NCBI GenBank assembly: GCA_051201605.1
Contig: CP179201.1
Span: forward strand, 2,480,001-2,544,000
Reading direction: 5' to 3'
DNA from: CABZJG01 sp902512685
GTDB taxonomy: Bacteria > Pseudomonadota > Alphaproteobacteria > Rhodobacterales > Rhodobacteraceae
DNA length: 64,000 nucleotides
The notes beneath the pieces were generated by a model. It saw only the letters and a list, made by a program, of their open reading frames with translations. It was not told where the DNA came from and did not search any database. Within the stretch, counting starts at the first letter, position 1. Every line of letters begins with the position of its first letter. This document shows positions 52,060 through 61,058 of this stretch, one piece after another. Both the position numbers and the translations under genes were made by a program.

Positions 52060-52745
52060 TGATGCAAACATTTGATTTAGAAGCCGAAGGATTGCGCGCC
52101 CTGAACACTGCGCTGCAAGCCCAAACCCGAGAAACCAATCAAACCTCTTGGCAGGTGCTGAACCCAAAGGGTGCACATGCGGTGGCGGTCGGGCTTGATG
52201 CGCCGATTGATGTGCAGGTCAAAGGCTCAACCGGCTATTACTGCGGCGGAATGAACAAAAAGGCCACCATCCGCGTGGCCGGATCGGTCGGGCCCGGAGC
52301 TGCGGAAAACATGATGTCGGGCCGCATCATTGTCGAGGGCGATGCAAGCCAATATGCCGGCGCAACCGGACACGGCGGAATGTTGGTGATCAAAGGCAAT
52401 GCTGCCTCGCGCTGCGGCATTTCCATGAAAGGCATTGATATCGTGGTGCATGGCAATATTGGTCATATGTCGGCCTTTATGGCGCAATCGGGCACGCTTG
52501 TGGTTTGCGGCGACGCCGGCGATGCGCTGGGCGATAGCCTTTATGAGGCGCGGCTTTTCGTGCGTGGATCTGTCCAATCGCTTGGCGCTGACTGCGTGGA
52601 AAAAGACATGCGGCCAGAGCATATTGAACTGTTGCGCGGTCTTTTAGAAGCTGGTGAATGTGATGCCAAACCCGAAGAGTTCAAGCGCTATGGATCGGCG
52701 CGCAAGCTGTATAATTTTGATATCGACAACGCCGGCGATTATTAA
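52059..52745 (+). CDS. mgsB: N-methylglutamate synthase, GXGXG subunit
   Basis: A 228-residue beta-helix protein. Repeats include VKGSTGYYCGGMNKKATIRVAGSVGPGAAENMMSGRIIVEGDASQYAGATGHGGMLVIKGNAASRCGISMKG and MAQSGTLVVCGDAGDALGDSLYEARLFVRG. The ATG at 52059 overlaps the mgsA stop; a TTG at 52047 in the same frame is rejected. It is shorter at the N-terminus than the paralogue at 33821. Confidence 0.93.
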   Translation: MMQTFDLEAEGLRALNTALQAQTRETNQTSWQVLNPKGAHAVAVGLDAPIDVQVKGSTGYYCGGMNKKATIRVAGSVGPGAAENMMSGRIIVEGDASQYAGATGHGGMLVIKGNAASRCGISMKGIDIVVHGNIGHMSAFMAQSGTLVVCGDAGDALGDSLYEARLFVRGSVQSLGADCVEKDMRPEHIELLRGLLEAGECDAKPEEFKRYGSARKLYNFDIDNAGDY

Positions 52746-52756
52746 GGAACCGCGAT

Positions 52757-54103
52757 ATGAGCAACGATAAATCACCAAATATCCCGCGCACCGAACCCAT
52801 TATGTCCGCCACATTTACGCCGGCGGTGAATGCTGAAATCCGCCGTGCTGCGGCCACCGGCATTTATGATATCCGGGGCGGCGGCGCCAAAAGGCGGGTG
52901 CCGCATTTCGACGATCTTCTGTTTCTGGGCGCGTCAATGTCGCGCTATCCCTTAGAAGGCTACCGTGAGCGGTGCAATACCAGCGTCAGTCTTGGCACGC
53001 GCTATGCGCAAAATCCGATCGAACTGGATATCCCGATCACCATAGCAGGCATGAGCTTTGGCGCGCTGTCTGGTCCGGCAAAAGAGGCGCTTGGACGCGG
53101 CGCATCGGCCGCTGGCACCTCAACCACCACCGGCGATGGCGGCATGACCCCTGAAGAGCGCGGCCAATCCAGCAAGCTGGTCTATCAATATCTGCCCTCA
53201 CGCTACGGGATGAACCCCGATGATCTGCGCAAAGCCGACGCTATTGAAATGGTGGTAGGGCAAGGCGCAAAACCCGGCGGCGGCGGGATGCTTTTGGGAC
53301 AGAAAATCAGCGACCGCGTGGCCGAAATGCGCACTCTGCCCAAAGGTATTGATCAACGTTCTGCCTGCCGCCATCCGGACTGGACCGGCCCCGATGATCT
53401 TGAAATTAAAATTCTTGAGCTGCGCGAAATTACCGGATGGAAAGTACCGATTTATGTCAAAGTGGGCGCAACGCGGCCCTATTTCGACACCACATTGGCG
53501 GTTAAAGCGGGCGCAGATGTGGTGGTCATCGACGGCATGCAGGGCGGCACAGCCGCCACGCAGGATGTCTTTATCGAACATGTGGGGCTGCCCACGCTGG
53601 CCTGTATTCGCCCCGCAGTCAAAGCATTGCAAGATCTGGGCTTGCACCGCGAAGTGCAATTGGTTATGTCCGGCGGCATTCGCAACGGCGCCGATGTGGC
53701 CAAAGCCATGGCCTTGGGCGCCGATGCGGTGGCCATTGGCACTGCAGCGCTCATCGCTCTGGGCGATAATGACCCTAAATGGGAAGCCGACTATCAAAAG
53801 CTGGGCACCACGGCGGGGGCTTATGATGACTGGCACGAAGGCCAAGATCCGGCGGGGATTACCACCCAAGACCCCGATCTGATGGCCCGCTTTGATCCGG
53901 TTGAAGGCGGCCGCAGACTGCGCAATTATCTAAAGGTGATGACGCTTGAGGCACAAACCATTGCCCGTGCCTGCGGCAAAAATGACCTGCGCAACCTTGA
54001 GCCTGAGGATTTATGCGCATTAACCATTGAAGCGGCGGCCATGGCAGGGGTACCTTTGGCAGGCACATCGTGGGTCCCGGGTACTTCGGGCGATATTACA
54101 TAA
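52757..54103 (+). CDS. mgsC: N-methylglutamate synthase, FMN-binding subunit without Fe-S cysteines
   Basis: A 448-residue glutamate-synthase-like TIM barrel: GMSFGALSGPAKEALGRGA, GDGGMTPEERGQSS, VVIDGMQGGTAATQ, VMSGGIRNGADVAKAMALGADAVAIG. Where glutamate synthases carry the three Fe-S cysteines this protein reads AYDDWHEGQDPAGITTQDP (near residues 355-373), with none. The paralogue at 32434 retains all three. The reaction (transfer of methylamine from gamma-glutamylmethylamide to 2-oxoglutarate-derived carbon) therefore seems to proceed without that cluster. Preceded by AAGGA and followed 58 bases later by gmaS. Confidence 0.92.
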   Translation: MSNDKSPNIPRTEPIMSATFTPAVNAEIRRAAATGIYDIRGGGAKRRVPHFDDLLFLGASMSRYPLEGYRERCNTSVSLGTRYAQNPIELDIPITIAGMSFGALSGPAKEALGRGASAAGTSTTTGDGGMTPEERGQSSKLVYQYLPSRYGMNPDDLRKADAIEMVVGQGAKPGGGGMLLGQKISDRVAEMRTLPKGIDQRSACRHPDWTGPDDLEIKILELREITGWKVPIYVKVGATRPYFDTTLAVKAGADVVVIDGMQGGTAATQDVFIEHVGLPTLACIRPAVKALQDLGLHREVQLVMSGGIRNGADVAKAMALGADAVAIGTAALIALGDNDPKWEADYQKLGTTAGAYDDWHEGQDPAGITTQDPDLMARFDPVEGGRRLRNYLKVMTLEAQTIARACGKNDLRNLEPEDLCALTIEAAAMAGVPLAGTSWVPGTSGDIT

Positions 54104-54161
54104 GGCGGGGCGCTACGATCATGACCTCGCCAAATCATGACACAGGGAAAGGACACCGTCC

Positions 54162-55493
54162 ATGACACAAGATTTAGCCGCCTTTGCCGCGGAAAACGGC
54201 GTTAAGTATTTTATGATCTCGTTCACCGACCTGTTTGGTGGGCAGCGTGCAAAGCTGGTTCCAGCGCAGGCCATTGCCGATATGCAAGAGGACGGCGCAG
54301 GTTTTGCCGGGTTTGCCACTTGGCTGGATATGACCCCGGCGCATCCTGATATGCTGGCGGTGCCCGATCCTTCGTCCGTGATCCAACTGCCATGGAAGCC
54401 CGAGGTGGCCTGGGTAGCGGCCAATTGCGTCATGGAAGGCGAAGATGTGGCGCAAGCCCCGCGCAATGTGCTGCGCCGCCTGATTGATGAAGCGGCCAGC
54501 GAAGGGCTGCACGTCAAAACCGGGGTTGAGGCAGAATTCTTTCTCATGACCCCCGAAGGCGATAAGATCAGCGATATCTATGATACAGCAGCAAAGCCCT
54601 GCTATGATCAACAGGCGGTGATGCGGCGCTATGATGTAATCCGCGAGATTTGCGATTATATGCTCGATCTGGGCTGGGGCCCTTACCAAAACGACCACGA
54701 AGACGCCAATGGCCAGTTTGAAATGAACTGGGAATTTGCAGATGTTCTGGTCACTGCCGACCGCCACAGCTTTTTCAAATTCATGACCAAATCAGTGGCC
54801 GAAAAGCACGGGCTGCGTGCCACCTTTATGCCCAAGCCGGTCGAAGGGCTGACCGGCAATGGCTGCCATGCGCATATCTCGGTCTGGGATGCCGCCGGAG
54901 AGGCCGCCACAACCAATATCTTTGCCACTGACAAAGGCGAAGGCCCAACCGGAGAGCTCGGCCTATCGGAGCAAGGAAAATACTTTCTGGGCGGCATCAT
55001 GAAACACGCCAGCGCCTTGGCTGCGATCACAAATCCGGCTGTCAACAGCTATAAGCGGATCAATGCACCGCGCACCATGTCGGGGGCCACATGGGCGCCT
55101 AATACGGTGACATGGACCGGCAATAACCGCACCCATATGGTGCGTGTGCCCGGCCCCGGACGGTTTGAATTGCGGCTGCCAGATGGGGCGGCCAACCCCT
55201 ATTTGCTACAAGCAGTGATCATTGCCGCGGGTCTGGACGGTATTCGCACCCAGGCGGACCCGGGAAAGCGTCACGACATTGATATGTATGCCGAAGGTCA
55301 CAAAGTGCGCGGCGCGCCGAAACTTCCATTGAATATGCTGGATGCGCTGCGCGCCTATAACCGCGACAAGGAACTTAAAGAGATGATGGGCGAAGAGTTT
55401 TCCGCCGCTTTCTTGAAACTCAAGCATCAAGAGTGGAACGAATTTGTGTCGCATTTCTCCACATGGGAGCGGGAAAACACGCTGGATATCTAG
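54162..55493 (+). CDS. gmaS: Gamma-glutamylmethylamide synthetase
   Basis: A 443-residue glutamine-synthetase-family ligase that joins methylamine to glutamate with ATP. Motifs: KYFMISFTDLFGGQRAKLVP at the N-terminus, GVEAEFFLMTPEGDKISD, YQNDHEDANGQFEMNW, GNGCHAHISVW, and RVPGPGRFELRLPDGAANPYL. Length and the N-terminal FTDLFG segment match GmaS of roseobacters and methylotrophs. AAAGGA precedes the ATG. It completes the mgsABC-gmaS unit and converges with the carnitine operon. Confidence 0.95.
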   Translation: MTQDLAAFAAENGVKYFMISFTDLFGGQRAKLVPAQAIADMQEDGAGFAGFATWLDMTPAHPDMLAVPDPSSVIQLPWKPEVAWVAANCVMEGEDVAQAPRNVLRRLIDEAASEGLHVKTGVEAEFFLMTPEGDKISDIYDTAAKPCYDQQAVMRRYDVIREICDYMLDLGWGPYQNDHEDANGQFEMNWEFADVLVTADRHSFFKFMTKSVAEKHGLRATFMPKPVEGLTGNGCHAHISVWDAAGEAATTNIFATDKGEGPTGELGLSEQGKYFLGGIMKHASALAAITNPAVNSYKRINAPRTMSGATWAPNTVTWTGNNRTHMVRVPGPGRFELRLPDGAANPYLLQAVIIAAGLDGIRTQADPGKRHDIDMYAEGHKVRGAPKLPLNMLDALRAYNRDKELKEMMGEEFSAAFLKLKHQEWNEFVSHFSTWERENTLDI

Positions 55494-55594
55494 TCGATTT
55501 CAAAACATCGGCGGAGCCAATGCGCCCTATTTCCGGCTGGATTTCGCACCTGCGCAAAACTGCCGCAATACCGACGCGATACAGATACCGGTTT

Positions 55595-55612
55595 GGCCGC
55601 CCTTTAGCGGCC
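55595..55612. terminator. Short hairpin between convergent gmaS and caiD-like genes
   Basis: GGCCGC (55595-55600) and GCGGCC (55607-55612) form a 6-bp stem with a 6-base loop followed by TTT on the plus strand and AAACC on the minus strand. It overlaps the stop codon of the minus-strand gene. A weak bidirectional terminator is possible. Confidence 0.4.
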
Positions 55613-56389
55613 TTTCCACACCGGATCACGCTTTTCGGCAAAGGCGCGGGCGCCTTCAAGTTGATCCTCAGAATGATAAAGTACATCAATGGTCTCAAAC
55701 TGCGATTGGGTAATTTTATTCAGGCAGTCCTGAAACTTCATATCTTCGGCCTCGCGCACCACTTCTTTGATCGCCGCATAGACCAGAGGGGGGCCAGAGG
55801 CCAGCAATTCTGCCATTTTTTGCGCCTCGGGCATCAGATCAGCAGAGGAATGCACCCGGTTGATCATCCCCCAGCGCGCCGCCTCTTCTGCATCCAGCCA
55901 GCGGCCCGTTAGCAGCATTTCCATTGCAATATGATAAGGGATGCGCTTGGGCAGCTTGATGCTTGCCGCATCGGCAATGGTGCCACTGCGAATTTCAGGC
56001 AGCGCAAAACTGGCATGATCCGCCGCCAGAATAATATCGCAGGACAGCGCAATTTCTAGCCCGCCGCCGCAGCAAATACCATTCACAGCGCAGATCACCG
56101 GCTTGTTTAAACCGCGCAGTTCCTGCAACCCGCCAAAGCCGCCCACGCCGTAATCGCCGTCAACCGCGTCGCCCTCAGCGGCCGCTTTAAGGTCCCATCC
56201 CGGGCAAAAGAACTTTTCATTCGTTGCCGTCAGTATCGCCACCCGTAGTTCGGGATCATCGCGAAAGTCGCGAAACACCTCGCCCATGATCCGGCTGGTG
56301 GCCAGATCAATTGCATTGGCCTTGGGACGGTCAATGGTGACCTCAAGAATATGGCCGCGCCGCTCGGCTTTAATCGGATCATCTGTCAT
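55604..56389 (-). CDS. caiD: Crotonobetainyl-CoA hydratase (CaiD-like enoyl-CoA hydratase)
   Basis: A 261-residue crotonase. It resembles CaiD closely as I know it: ILEVTIDRPKANAIDLATSRIMGEVF, GWDLKAAAEGDAVDGDYGVGGFGG, SFALPEIRSG, and the terminal FAEKRDPVWKGR. The oxyanion-hole glycines are in GICCGGGLEIA. CaiD hydrates crotonobetainyl-CoA to L-carnitinyl-CoA. It is the last gene of the operon and its start overlaps the CoA-ligase gene by 11 bases. Confidence 0.92.
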   Translation of the reverse strand: MTDDPIKAERRGHILEVTIDRPKANAIDLATSRIMGEVFRDFRDDPELRVAILTATNEKFFCPGWDLKAAAEGDAVDGDYGVGGFGGLQELRGLNKPVICAVNGICCGGGLEIALSCDIILAADHASFALPEIRSGTIADAASIKLPKRIPYHIAMEMLLTGRWLDAEEAARWGMINRVHSSADLMPEAQKMAELLASGPPLVYAAIKEVVREAEDMKFQDCLNKITQSQFETIDVLYHSEDQLEGARAFAEKRDPVWKGR

Positions 56390-58430
56390 CGCGCTCTCCT
56401 TTTTTGATCAATGCATCCGCTGCCACTGCGCCCTTTTCAGTCACAATCAACGGGTTAATTTCAACTTCCTCTACTTGGTCGCAATGCGCAATCACATAGT
56501 CTTGCACTGCCAGTATTGCATCAACAATCGCATCTCGGTTGGCTGCGGGCTTACCGCGATAGCCAGCCAAAACGCGGGCGATTTTGAGCTGATATAGGGC
56601 GCTGTGCAACGCGTCCTTTTCCACCGGCAAAATCAACGATACACTATCTTGCAAAACTTCGGTCAAAACCCCGCCCGCAGCAAGGGTCAACACAAAGCCA
56701 TGGGCGGGATCGCGTACCACACCGACGAGCAATTCGGCGATCGCTCCTGTCACCATTTTTTCGATAAGCCATGTCTGGGCTTGCATATCTTGGACGGCAG
56801 CTGCGAGAGAGGCGGCATCTTCAATCCCGACTTTCACCGCGCCAGCTTCGGACTTATGTGCAAACCCCATGGCTTTTAAAACCACAGGATACCCAATTTT
56901 ATCGGCAGAAATCAGTATATTATCAAGGCTGCTTTCTTGCTCTCCGCTTGGCACCTTGAGACCAAAAGCGGACAGTTCTGATTTCGCCCGATGTTCGCTG
57001 AGCAATGCGCTTGTAATAGGTTGCTTGCCTTGCAAAATTGGTGGGCTCTGTGCGCCAGTTTTGCCACCAATAAAGGCCGCAGCCTCAATGGCGCAGAGCG
57101 CCTCGGGCAGACCGCACAGCGGTAAAATCTCATGCTCAAGCATCCTAAGGGCGATATCTTCTGGAATATTCTCTGGCACAGAGGCAACCAAAGCCAAGGG
57201 CTTGCCGCTAGAACGGGTCGCAATTATAGCAGCCTCAAACACACAGTCCCATGCGGCCTGTGAACAGCGATCTGCACGGGGGAAATCCACGATGATACAG
57301 CCCATCGCAATATCGCCCTGCATCATAGCCGAAAACGCCGCCCCCATGCTGGGGCCATCGCCCCAAATATAGGTATGATAATCAAGCGGGTTGGCCAAAG
57401 CCACCATTGGACCAAGCGCAGCGCGCAACCCGGCCGTTTGTTCGGGATTTAACTCTGGAAAGACAATATCACGGGTCAGGCCGGTGTCGGCCATCAAGCT
57501 TGCTTCACCGCCGGAACAGGACATCGACACCACTTTGTTGCTGGTCAGCGGGCCGGAAAAATGCAGCAGCTTTAAGGTTTCCAACAGCTCTGGCAAGCTT
57601 TCAAGCCGCGCAATTCCAAGCCGTTCTAGCACGGCCTCTGCGCCCGCATCACTGCCTGCAAGCGATGCGGTATGCGACAAGGTTGCGGTTTGGGCTTGGG
57701 TCGAGCGGCCCACCTTGATTGCAGCTATGCCTTTGCCTTGCGCCTTGGCCTCGGCGGCCAGCGCCTCAAAAGCTGCAATATCCCCGATCCCTTCAATGTG
57801 CAGGCCAAGCGCGGTAATGCGCGGATCACGCAGCAACGCAGCGCCAATCTCTGCAAGACCAATTTGCGCCTGATTTCCAGCTGTCACCATAAAAGCAATG
57901 GGCAAACCGCGTTGCTGCATGCTGATGTTGATCGCCATGTTCGAGCTTTGGGTGATAATCGCAACGCCGCTTTCAACCACCTGCCCGCCATGCTGATCGG
58001 GCCAGAGCGGTGCGCCATCCAGATAATTCACAAAGCCATAGCAATTGGGGCCTATGATCGGCATATCACCCGCTGCGGCCAACAAGTCATTTTGCAAGGA
58101 AGCACCATCATCAGATTCAGCATGCGCTTCTAAAAAACCCGACGCAAAAGACACTGCGCCACCTGCGCCCATCGCCGATAGATCGGCGATAACATCGACG
58201 GTGGCATGGCGGTTGACCCCGACAAAACAGGCATCTGGCGGCTGCGGCAAATCCAGAACCGAAGCCGCAGCTTTAATGCCCGCCACATTGTCGGCCTTGG
58301 GATGCACTGCGTAAAGCGCGCCTTGGTAGTTCATTTTTTTGCACTGCTCAAGAACAGAGCGGCACCACACACCGCCGCCGACAACCGCGATGGATTTGGG
58401 TTTGAACAGCCTTGCAAGATCAAAGCGCAT
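56379..58430 (-). CDS. NDP-forming acyl-CoA ligase, probably gamma-butyrobetaine/carnitine
   Basis: A 683-residue ADP-forming acyl-CoA synthetase of the acetate-CoA ligase type. An N-terminal CoA-binding domain (LFKPKSIAVVGGGVWCRSVLEQ) is followed by succinyl-CoA-ligase-like domains (phosphohistidine region near TLSHTASLAGSDAGAEAV, GNQAQIGLAEIGAALL, SCSGGEASLMADTG) and a C-terminal ATP-grasp domain (GYPVVLKAMGFAHKSEAGAVKVGI, EVEEINPLIV-like VEEVEINPLIV). It replaces CaiC (AMP-forming) in this cluster and should activate gamma-butyrobetaine or crotonobetaine. Gap of 18 bases to the dehydrogenase gene. Confidence 0.9.
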   Translation of the reverse strand: MRFDLARLFKPKSIAVVGGGVWCRSVLEQCKKMNYQGALYAVHPKADNVAGIKAAASVLDLPQPPDACFVGVNRHATVDVIADLSAMGAGGAVSFASGFLEAHAESDDGASLQNDLLAAAGDMPIIGPNCYGFVNYLDGAPLWPDQHGGQVVESGVAIITQSSNMAINISMQQRGLPIAFMVTAGNQAQIGLAEIGAALLRDPRITALGLHIEGIGDIAAFEALAAEAKAQGKGIAAIKVGRSTQAQTATLSHTASLAGSDAGAEAVLERLGIARLESLPELLETLKLLHFSGPLTSNKVVSMSCSGGEASLMADTGLTRDIVFPELNPEQTAGLRAALGPMVALANPLDYHTYIWGDGPSMGAAFSAMMQGDIAMGCIIVDFPRADRCSQAAWDCVFEAAIIATRSSGKPLALVASVPENIPEDIALRMLEHEILPLCGLPEALCAIEAAAFIGGKTGAQSPPILQGKQPITSALLSEHRAKSELSAFGLKVPSGEQESSLDNILISADKIGYPVVLKAMGFAHKSEAGAVKVGIEDAASLAAAVQDMQAQTWLIEKMVTGAIAELLVGVVRDPAHGFVLTLAAGGVLTEVLQDSVSLILPVEKDALHSALYQLKIARVLAGYRGKPAANRDAIVDAILAVQDYVIAHCDQVEEVEINPLIVTEKGAVAADALIKKGERDDR

Positions 58431-58448
58431 CTTCGGCTCCTTAGACCG

Positions 58449-59609
58449 TTAAGCCCCCAACGGGCGCAACAAATCGCGGCTGATGATATGGCGTTGGATT
58501 TCCGAGGTGCCGTCCCAAATGCGCTCTACCCTTGCATCGCGCCAGAAACGCTCGATCGGGAAGTCGTCCATCAGCCCCATGCCGCCAAAAATCTGCAACG
58601 TGCTATCGGTGACCCGCGCCAGCATTTCACTGGCATAAAGTTTCGCGCTGGCAATTTCGCGGTTTGCCGGCAGCCCCTGGTCAAGCCGCCAGGCTGCGGC
58701 AAGGGTGAGCCAATCGGCAGCATCAATTTCTGTAATCATATCAGCGATTTGAAAGCTAATGCCTTGGTATTTTCCGATCTTTTGACCAAATTGCTCACGC
58801 TCTGATGCATAGTCCAAAGCATAATCGAAACAGCGCCGTGCGCGCCCGACCGACATGGTTGCTACAGTGATGCGGGTGGCATAAAGCCATTCATTCATCA
58901 CGGCAAAACCGCCGTCGACAGCGCCCAGAACCTGATCATCGGACAGGCGGCAGTCATCAAACTCTAAGATCATATTTTTATAGCCCCGATGGCTGACCGA
59001 CTTATAGCCATCGCGAATGGTAAAGCCGGGTGTGCCGCGATCAACCAAGAAAGTGGTGATGCGCTTTTTGGGCCCGCGCGGGGTGTCATCAACGCCGGTG
59101 GCCACAAAGACGATCAGGAAATCTGCATGATCGGCGCCGGAAATAAAATGCTTGGTGCCGTTCAGCACCCAATCGCCGCCCTTACGCTCTGCCGCGCAGG
59201 ACATGCCGCGCACATCCGAGCCCGCACCGGGTTCGGTCATCGCCAAAGCATCCATTTTTTCGCCGCGCACTGCAGGCAGCAGATAGCGTTCTTTCTGATC
59301 GTCCTCACAGGCCATGAGGATATTTTGCGGCCGGCCAAAGAAATGATTAAGCGCCATGCAGCCGCGGCCCAATTCACGCTCGACCAGAGCAAATTCTAGA
59401 TGGCTCAAGCCCGCGCCGCCCACCTCTTGTGGGAAATTACAGGCGTAAAACCCAAGATCGAGGGTTTTTTGTTTGATCTGCTCGGCAATATCCGGCGGCA
59501 CAGTGCCGCTGCGCTCAACCGTATCTTCATGCGGGTAGATTTCGTTTTCCACAAAACTGCGGACCGTATCGACGATCATCTGTTGTTCTTCGGTTAAACC
59601 AAAATTCAC
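58449..59609 (-). CDS. Acyl-CoA dehydrogenase, probably gamma-butyrobetainyl-CoA dehydrogenase
   Basis: A 386-residue acyl-CoA dehydrogenase with the FAD/acyl signatures ALAMTEPGAGSDVRGM and WVLNGTKHFISGADHADFLIVF, then AYLYASE-like AKLYASEMLARVTDSTLQIFGGMGLMDDFPIERFWRDARVERIWDGTSEIQRHIISRDLL at the C-terminus. In this operon it should convert gamma-butyrobetainyl-CoA to crotonobetainyl-CoA (CaiA/BcoC role). The ATG overlaps the carnitine dehydrogenase stop by 4 bases. Confidence 0.9.
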   Translation of the reverse strand: MNFGLTEEQQMIVDTVRSFVENEIYPHEDTVERSGTVPPDIAEQIKQKTLDLGFYACNFPQEVGGAGLSHLEFALVERELGRGCMALNHFFGRPQNILMACEDDQKERYLLPAVRGEKMDALAMTEPGAGSDVRGMSCAAERKGGDWVLNGTKHFISGADHADFLIVFVATGVDDTPRGPKKRITTFLVDRGTPGFTIRDGYKSVSHRGYKNMILEFDDCRLSDDQVLGAVDGGFAVMNEWLYATRITVATMSVGRARRCFDYALDYASEREQFGQKIGKYQGISFQIADMITEIDAADWLTLAAAWRLDQGLPANREIASAKLYASEMLARVTDSTLQIFGGMGLMDDFPIERFWRDARVERIWDGTSEIQRHIISRDLLRPLGA

Positions 59610-61018
59610 GTGAGGTCCTCCTTATGGGCAGCGGCGAGCGCGTTGATCTTGGCTTCTACGCCGGCAAGCGGTGGGCAGGATTTTCGGGTTGTAAGGCTCA
59701 CGTGCAGCATAAACTGCTCACAGCTGGCCAAAAGCTGACCAGACACATCAAGCATCTGATGCGATAGTTTTACTTTTTTGCCATCGGCAAGAACCACGCG
59801 GCTATCAACGGCGATCTTTTGCCCTGCGTGGGTTTCGCTGAGGTATTTCACCGTTGTTTCGGCGGTAAAGAAACTATGTCCGGCGGCAATATAGTCGGCA
59901 TCTGCCCCCACTGCGATCATGAAAGCATCTGCAGCATCGGAAAACACCTGACCGTAGCGGCTTTCGTTCATATGGCCGTTATTGTCGGTCCAGTCTATGG
60001 GCACGGTGCGCTCTACGGTGCGCATCGGGGCGGATGTATCTGGCGCTTGGCGCACAGCGGCTTCGTGATCGTTGATCAAACGGCCCGCAGCGCTGCCTTG
60101 CTGTTTCAGCGCCCGCATCATCGCAATCAGATTGTTATCCCGCAACCGCTCTAATTCGCGAATAGATTTATGCCCTGACTGCGCATCAGATTGATCGGCG
60201 ATTTTCTGGGTCAGTTCATCGGTCAGTTCAGGCACATCCATCAGCTTAGTCCATGGCCATGCAAGGCAAGGGCCGAACTGGGCAATGAAATGCGCCATAC
60301 CGGCTTCGCCGCCGGCGATGCGGTAGGTTTCAAAAAGCCCCATTTGTGCCCAGCGCAGGCCAAAGCCATAGCGGATTGCGTTGTCAATTTCTTCCGTGCT
60401 GGCGATACCGTCCTTGATCAGCCAAAGCCCTTCACGCCATACCGCTTCTAAAAACCGATCCGCAATATGCGCGTCTATTTCCTTGCGCACATGCAGCGGA
60501 TAAAGCCCCACAGAAGTGAGAGTTTCTTTCGCCTTTTCAACATGCTGCGCGCCTGTCTGATCACTTGGAACGAGCTCGATCAAAGGCAGCAAATAAACTG
60601 GATTAAAAGGATGGGTGACCATTATTTGCTCTGGGCGCTGCGCATTTTGCTGCAGCTCCGATGGTTTAAAGCCAGAGGTCGAAGACCCAATAACCGCGTC
60701 AGGTCGGCAATGGGTTTGAATTTCGGCAAAAACCTTATGCTTGACATCAAGCCGTTCAGGCACGCTTTCTTGGATCCAGTCGGCGGTGGTGACCGCCTGT
60801 TGAATTGTTGTGCAAAAGGTAAGCTGGCCTTCTTCTGGCAGGGCGGTCTCATACAGCATCGGCAGCGCGTGGCGGGCATTTTTCAAAACATCGCCAATTT
60901 TTCGCTCTGCCTCAGGATCAGGATCAAATACATTGATATCCCACCCATTAAGCAAAAACCGGGCAAGCCATCCGCCGCCGATCACCCCGCCCCCAATAAT
61001 TGCTGCTGTTTGCTTCAT
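59606..61018 (-). CDS. cdhA: L-carnitine 3-dehydrogenase fused to betainyl-CoA thioesterase domain
   Basis: A 470-residue fusion. Residues 1 to about 320 form a 3-hydroxyacyl-CoA-dehydrogenase-like NAD enzyme (AAIIGGGVIGGGWLARFLLNGWDINVFDPD, SSTSGFKPSELQ, VTHPFNPVYLLPLIELV) matching L-carnitine dehydrogenase. Residues about 330-470 are a hotdog thioesterase (VPIDWTDNNGHMNESRYGQVFSDAADAF). The first oxidises L-carnitine to 3-dehydrocarnitine; the second should hydrolyse betainyl-CoA made by the adjacent cleavage enzyme to glycine betaine. Pseudomonads encode the two separately; fused forms are known elsewhere. Gap to the SDR gene is 40 bases. Confidence 0.93.
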   Translation of the reverse strand: MKQTAAIIGGGVIGGGWLARFLLNGWDINVFDPDPEAERKIGDVLKNARHALPMLYETALPEEGQLTFCTTIQQAVTTADWIQESVPERLDVKHKVFAEIQTHCRPDAVIGSSTSGFKPSELQQNAQRPEQIMVTHPFNPVYLLPLIELVPSDQTGAQHVEKAKETLTSVGLYPLHVRKEIDAHIADRFLEAVWREGLWLIKDGIASTEEIDNAIRYGFGLRWAQMGLFETYRIAGGEAGMAHFIAQFGPCLAWPWTKLMDVPELTDELTQKIADQSDAQSGHKSIRELERLRDNNLIAMMRALKQQGSAAGRLINDHEAAVRQAPDTSAPMRTVERTVPIDWTDNNGHMNESRYGQVFSDAADAFMIAVGADADYIAAGHSFFTAETTVKYLSETHAGQKIAVDSRVVLADGKKVKLSHQMLDVSGQLLASCEQFMLHVSLTTRKSCPPLAGVEAKINALAAAHKEDLT

Positions 61019-61058
61019 TTCTTACTCCAATTCACATAAAACTTGCGGCCTGTTTTTA

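Noticed and set aside
53198..53869. Open frame of 223 codons on the minus strand inside mgsC
   Set aside because: Antisense to a gene with strong family motifs; His- and Gln-rich low-quality protein with no ribosome site, so a shadow.
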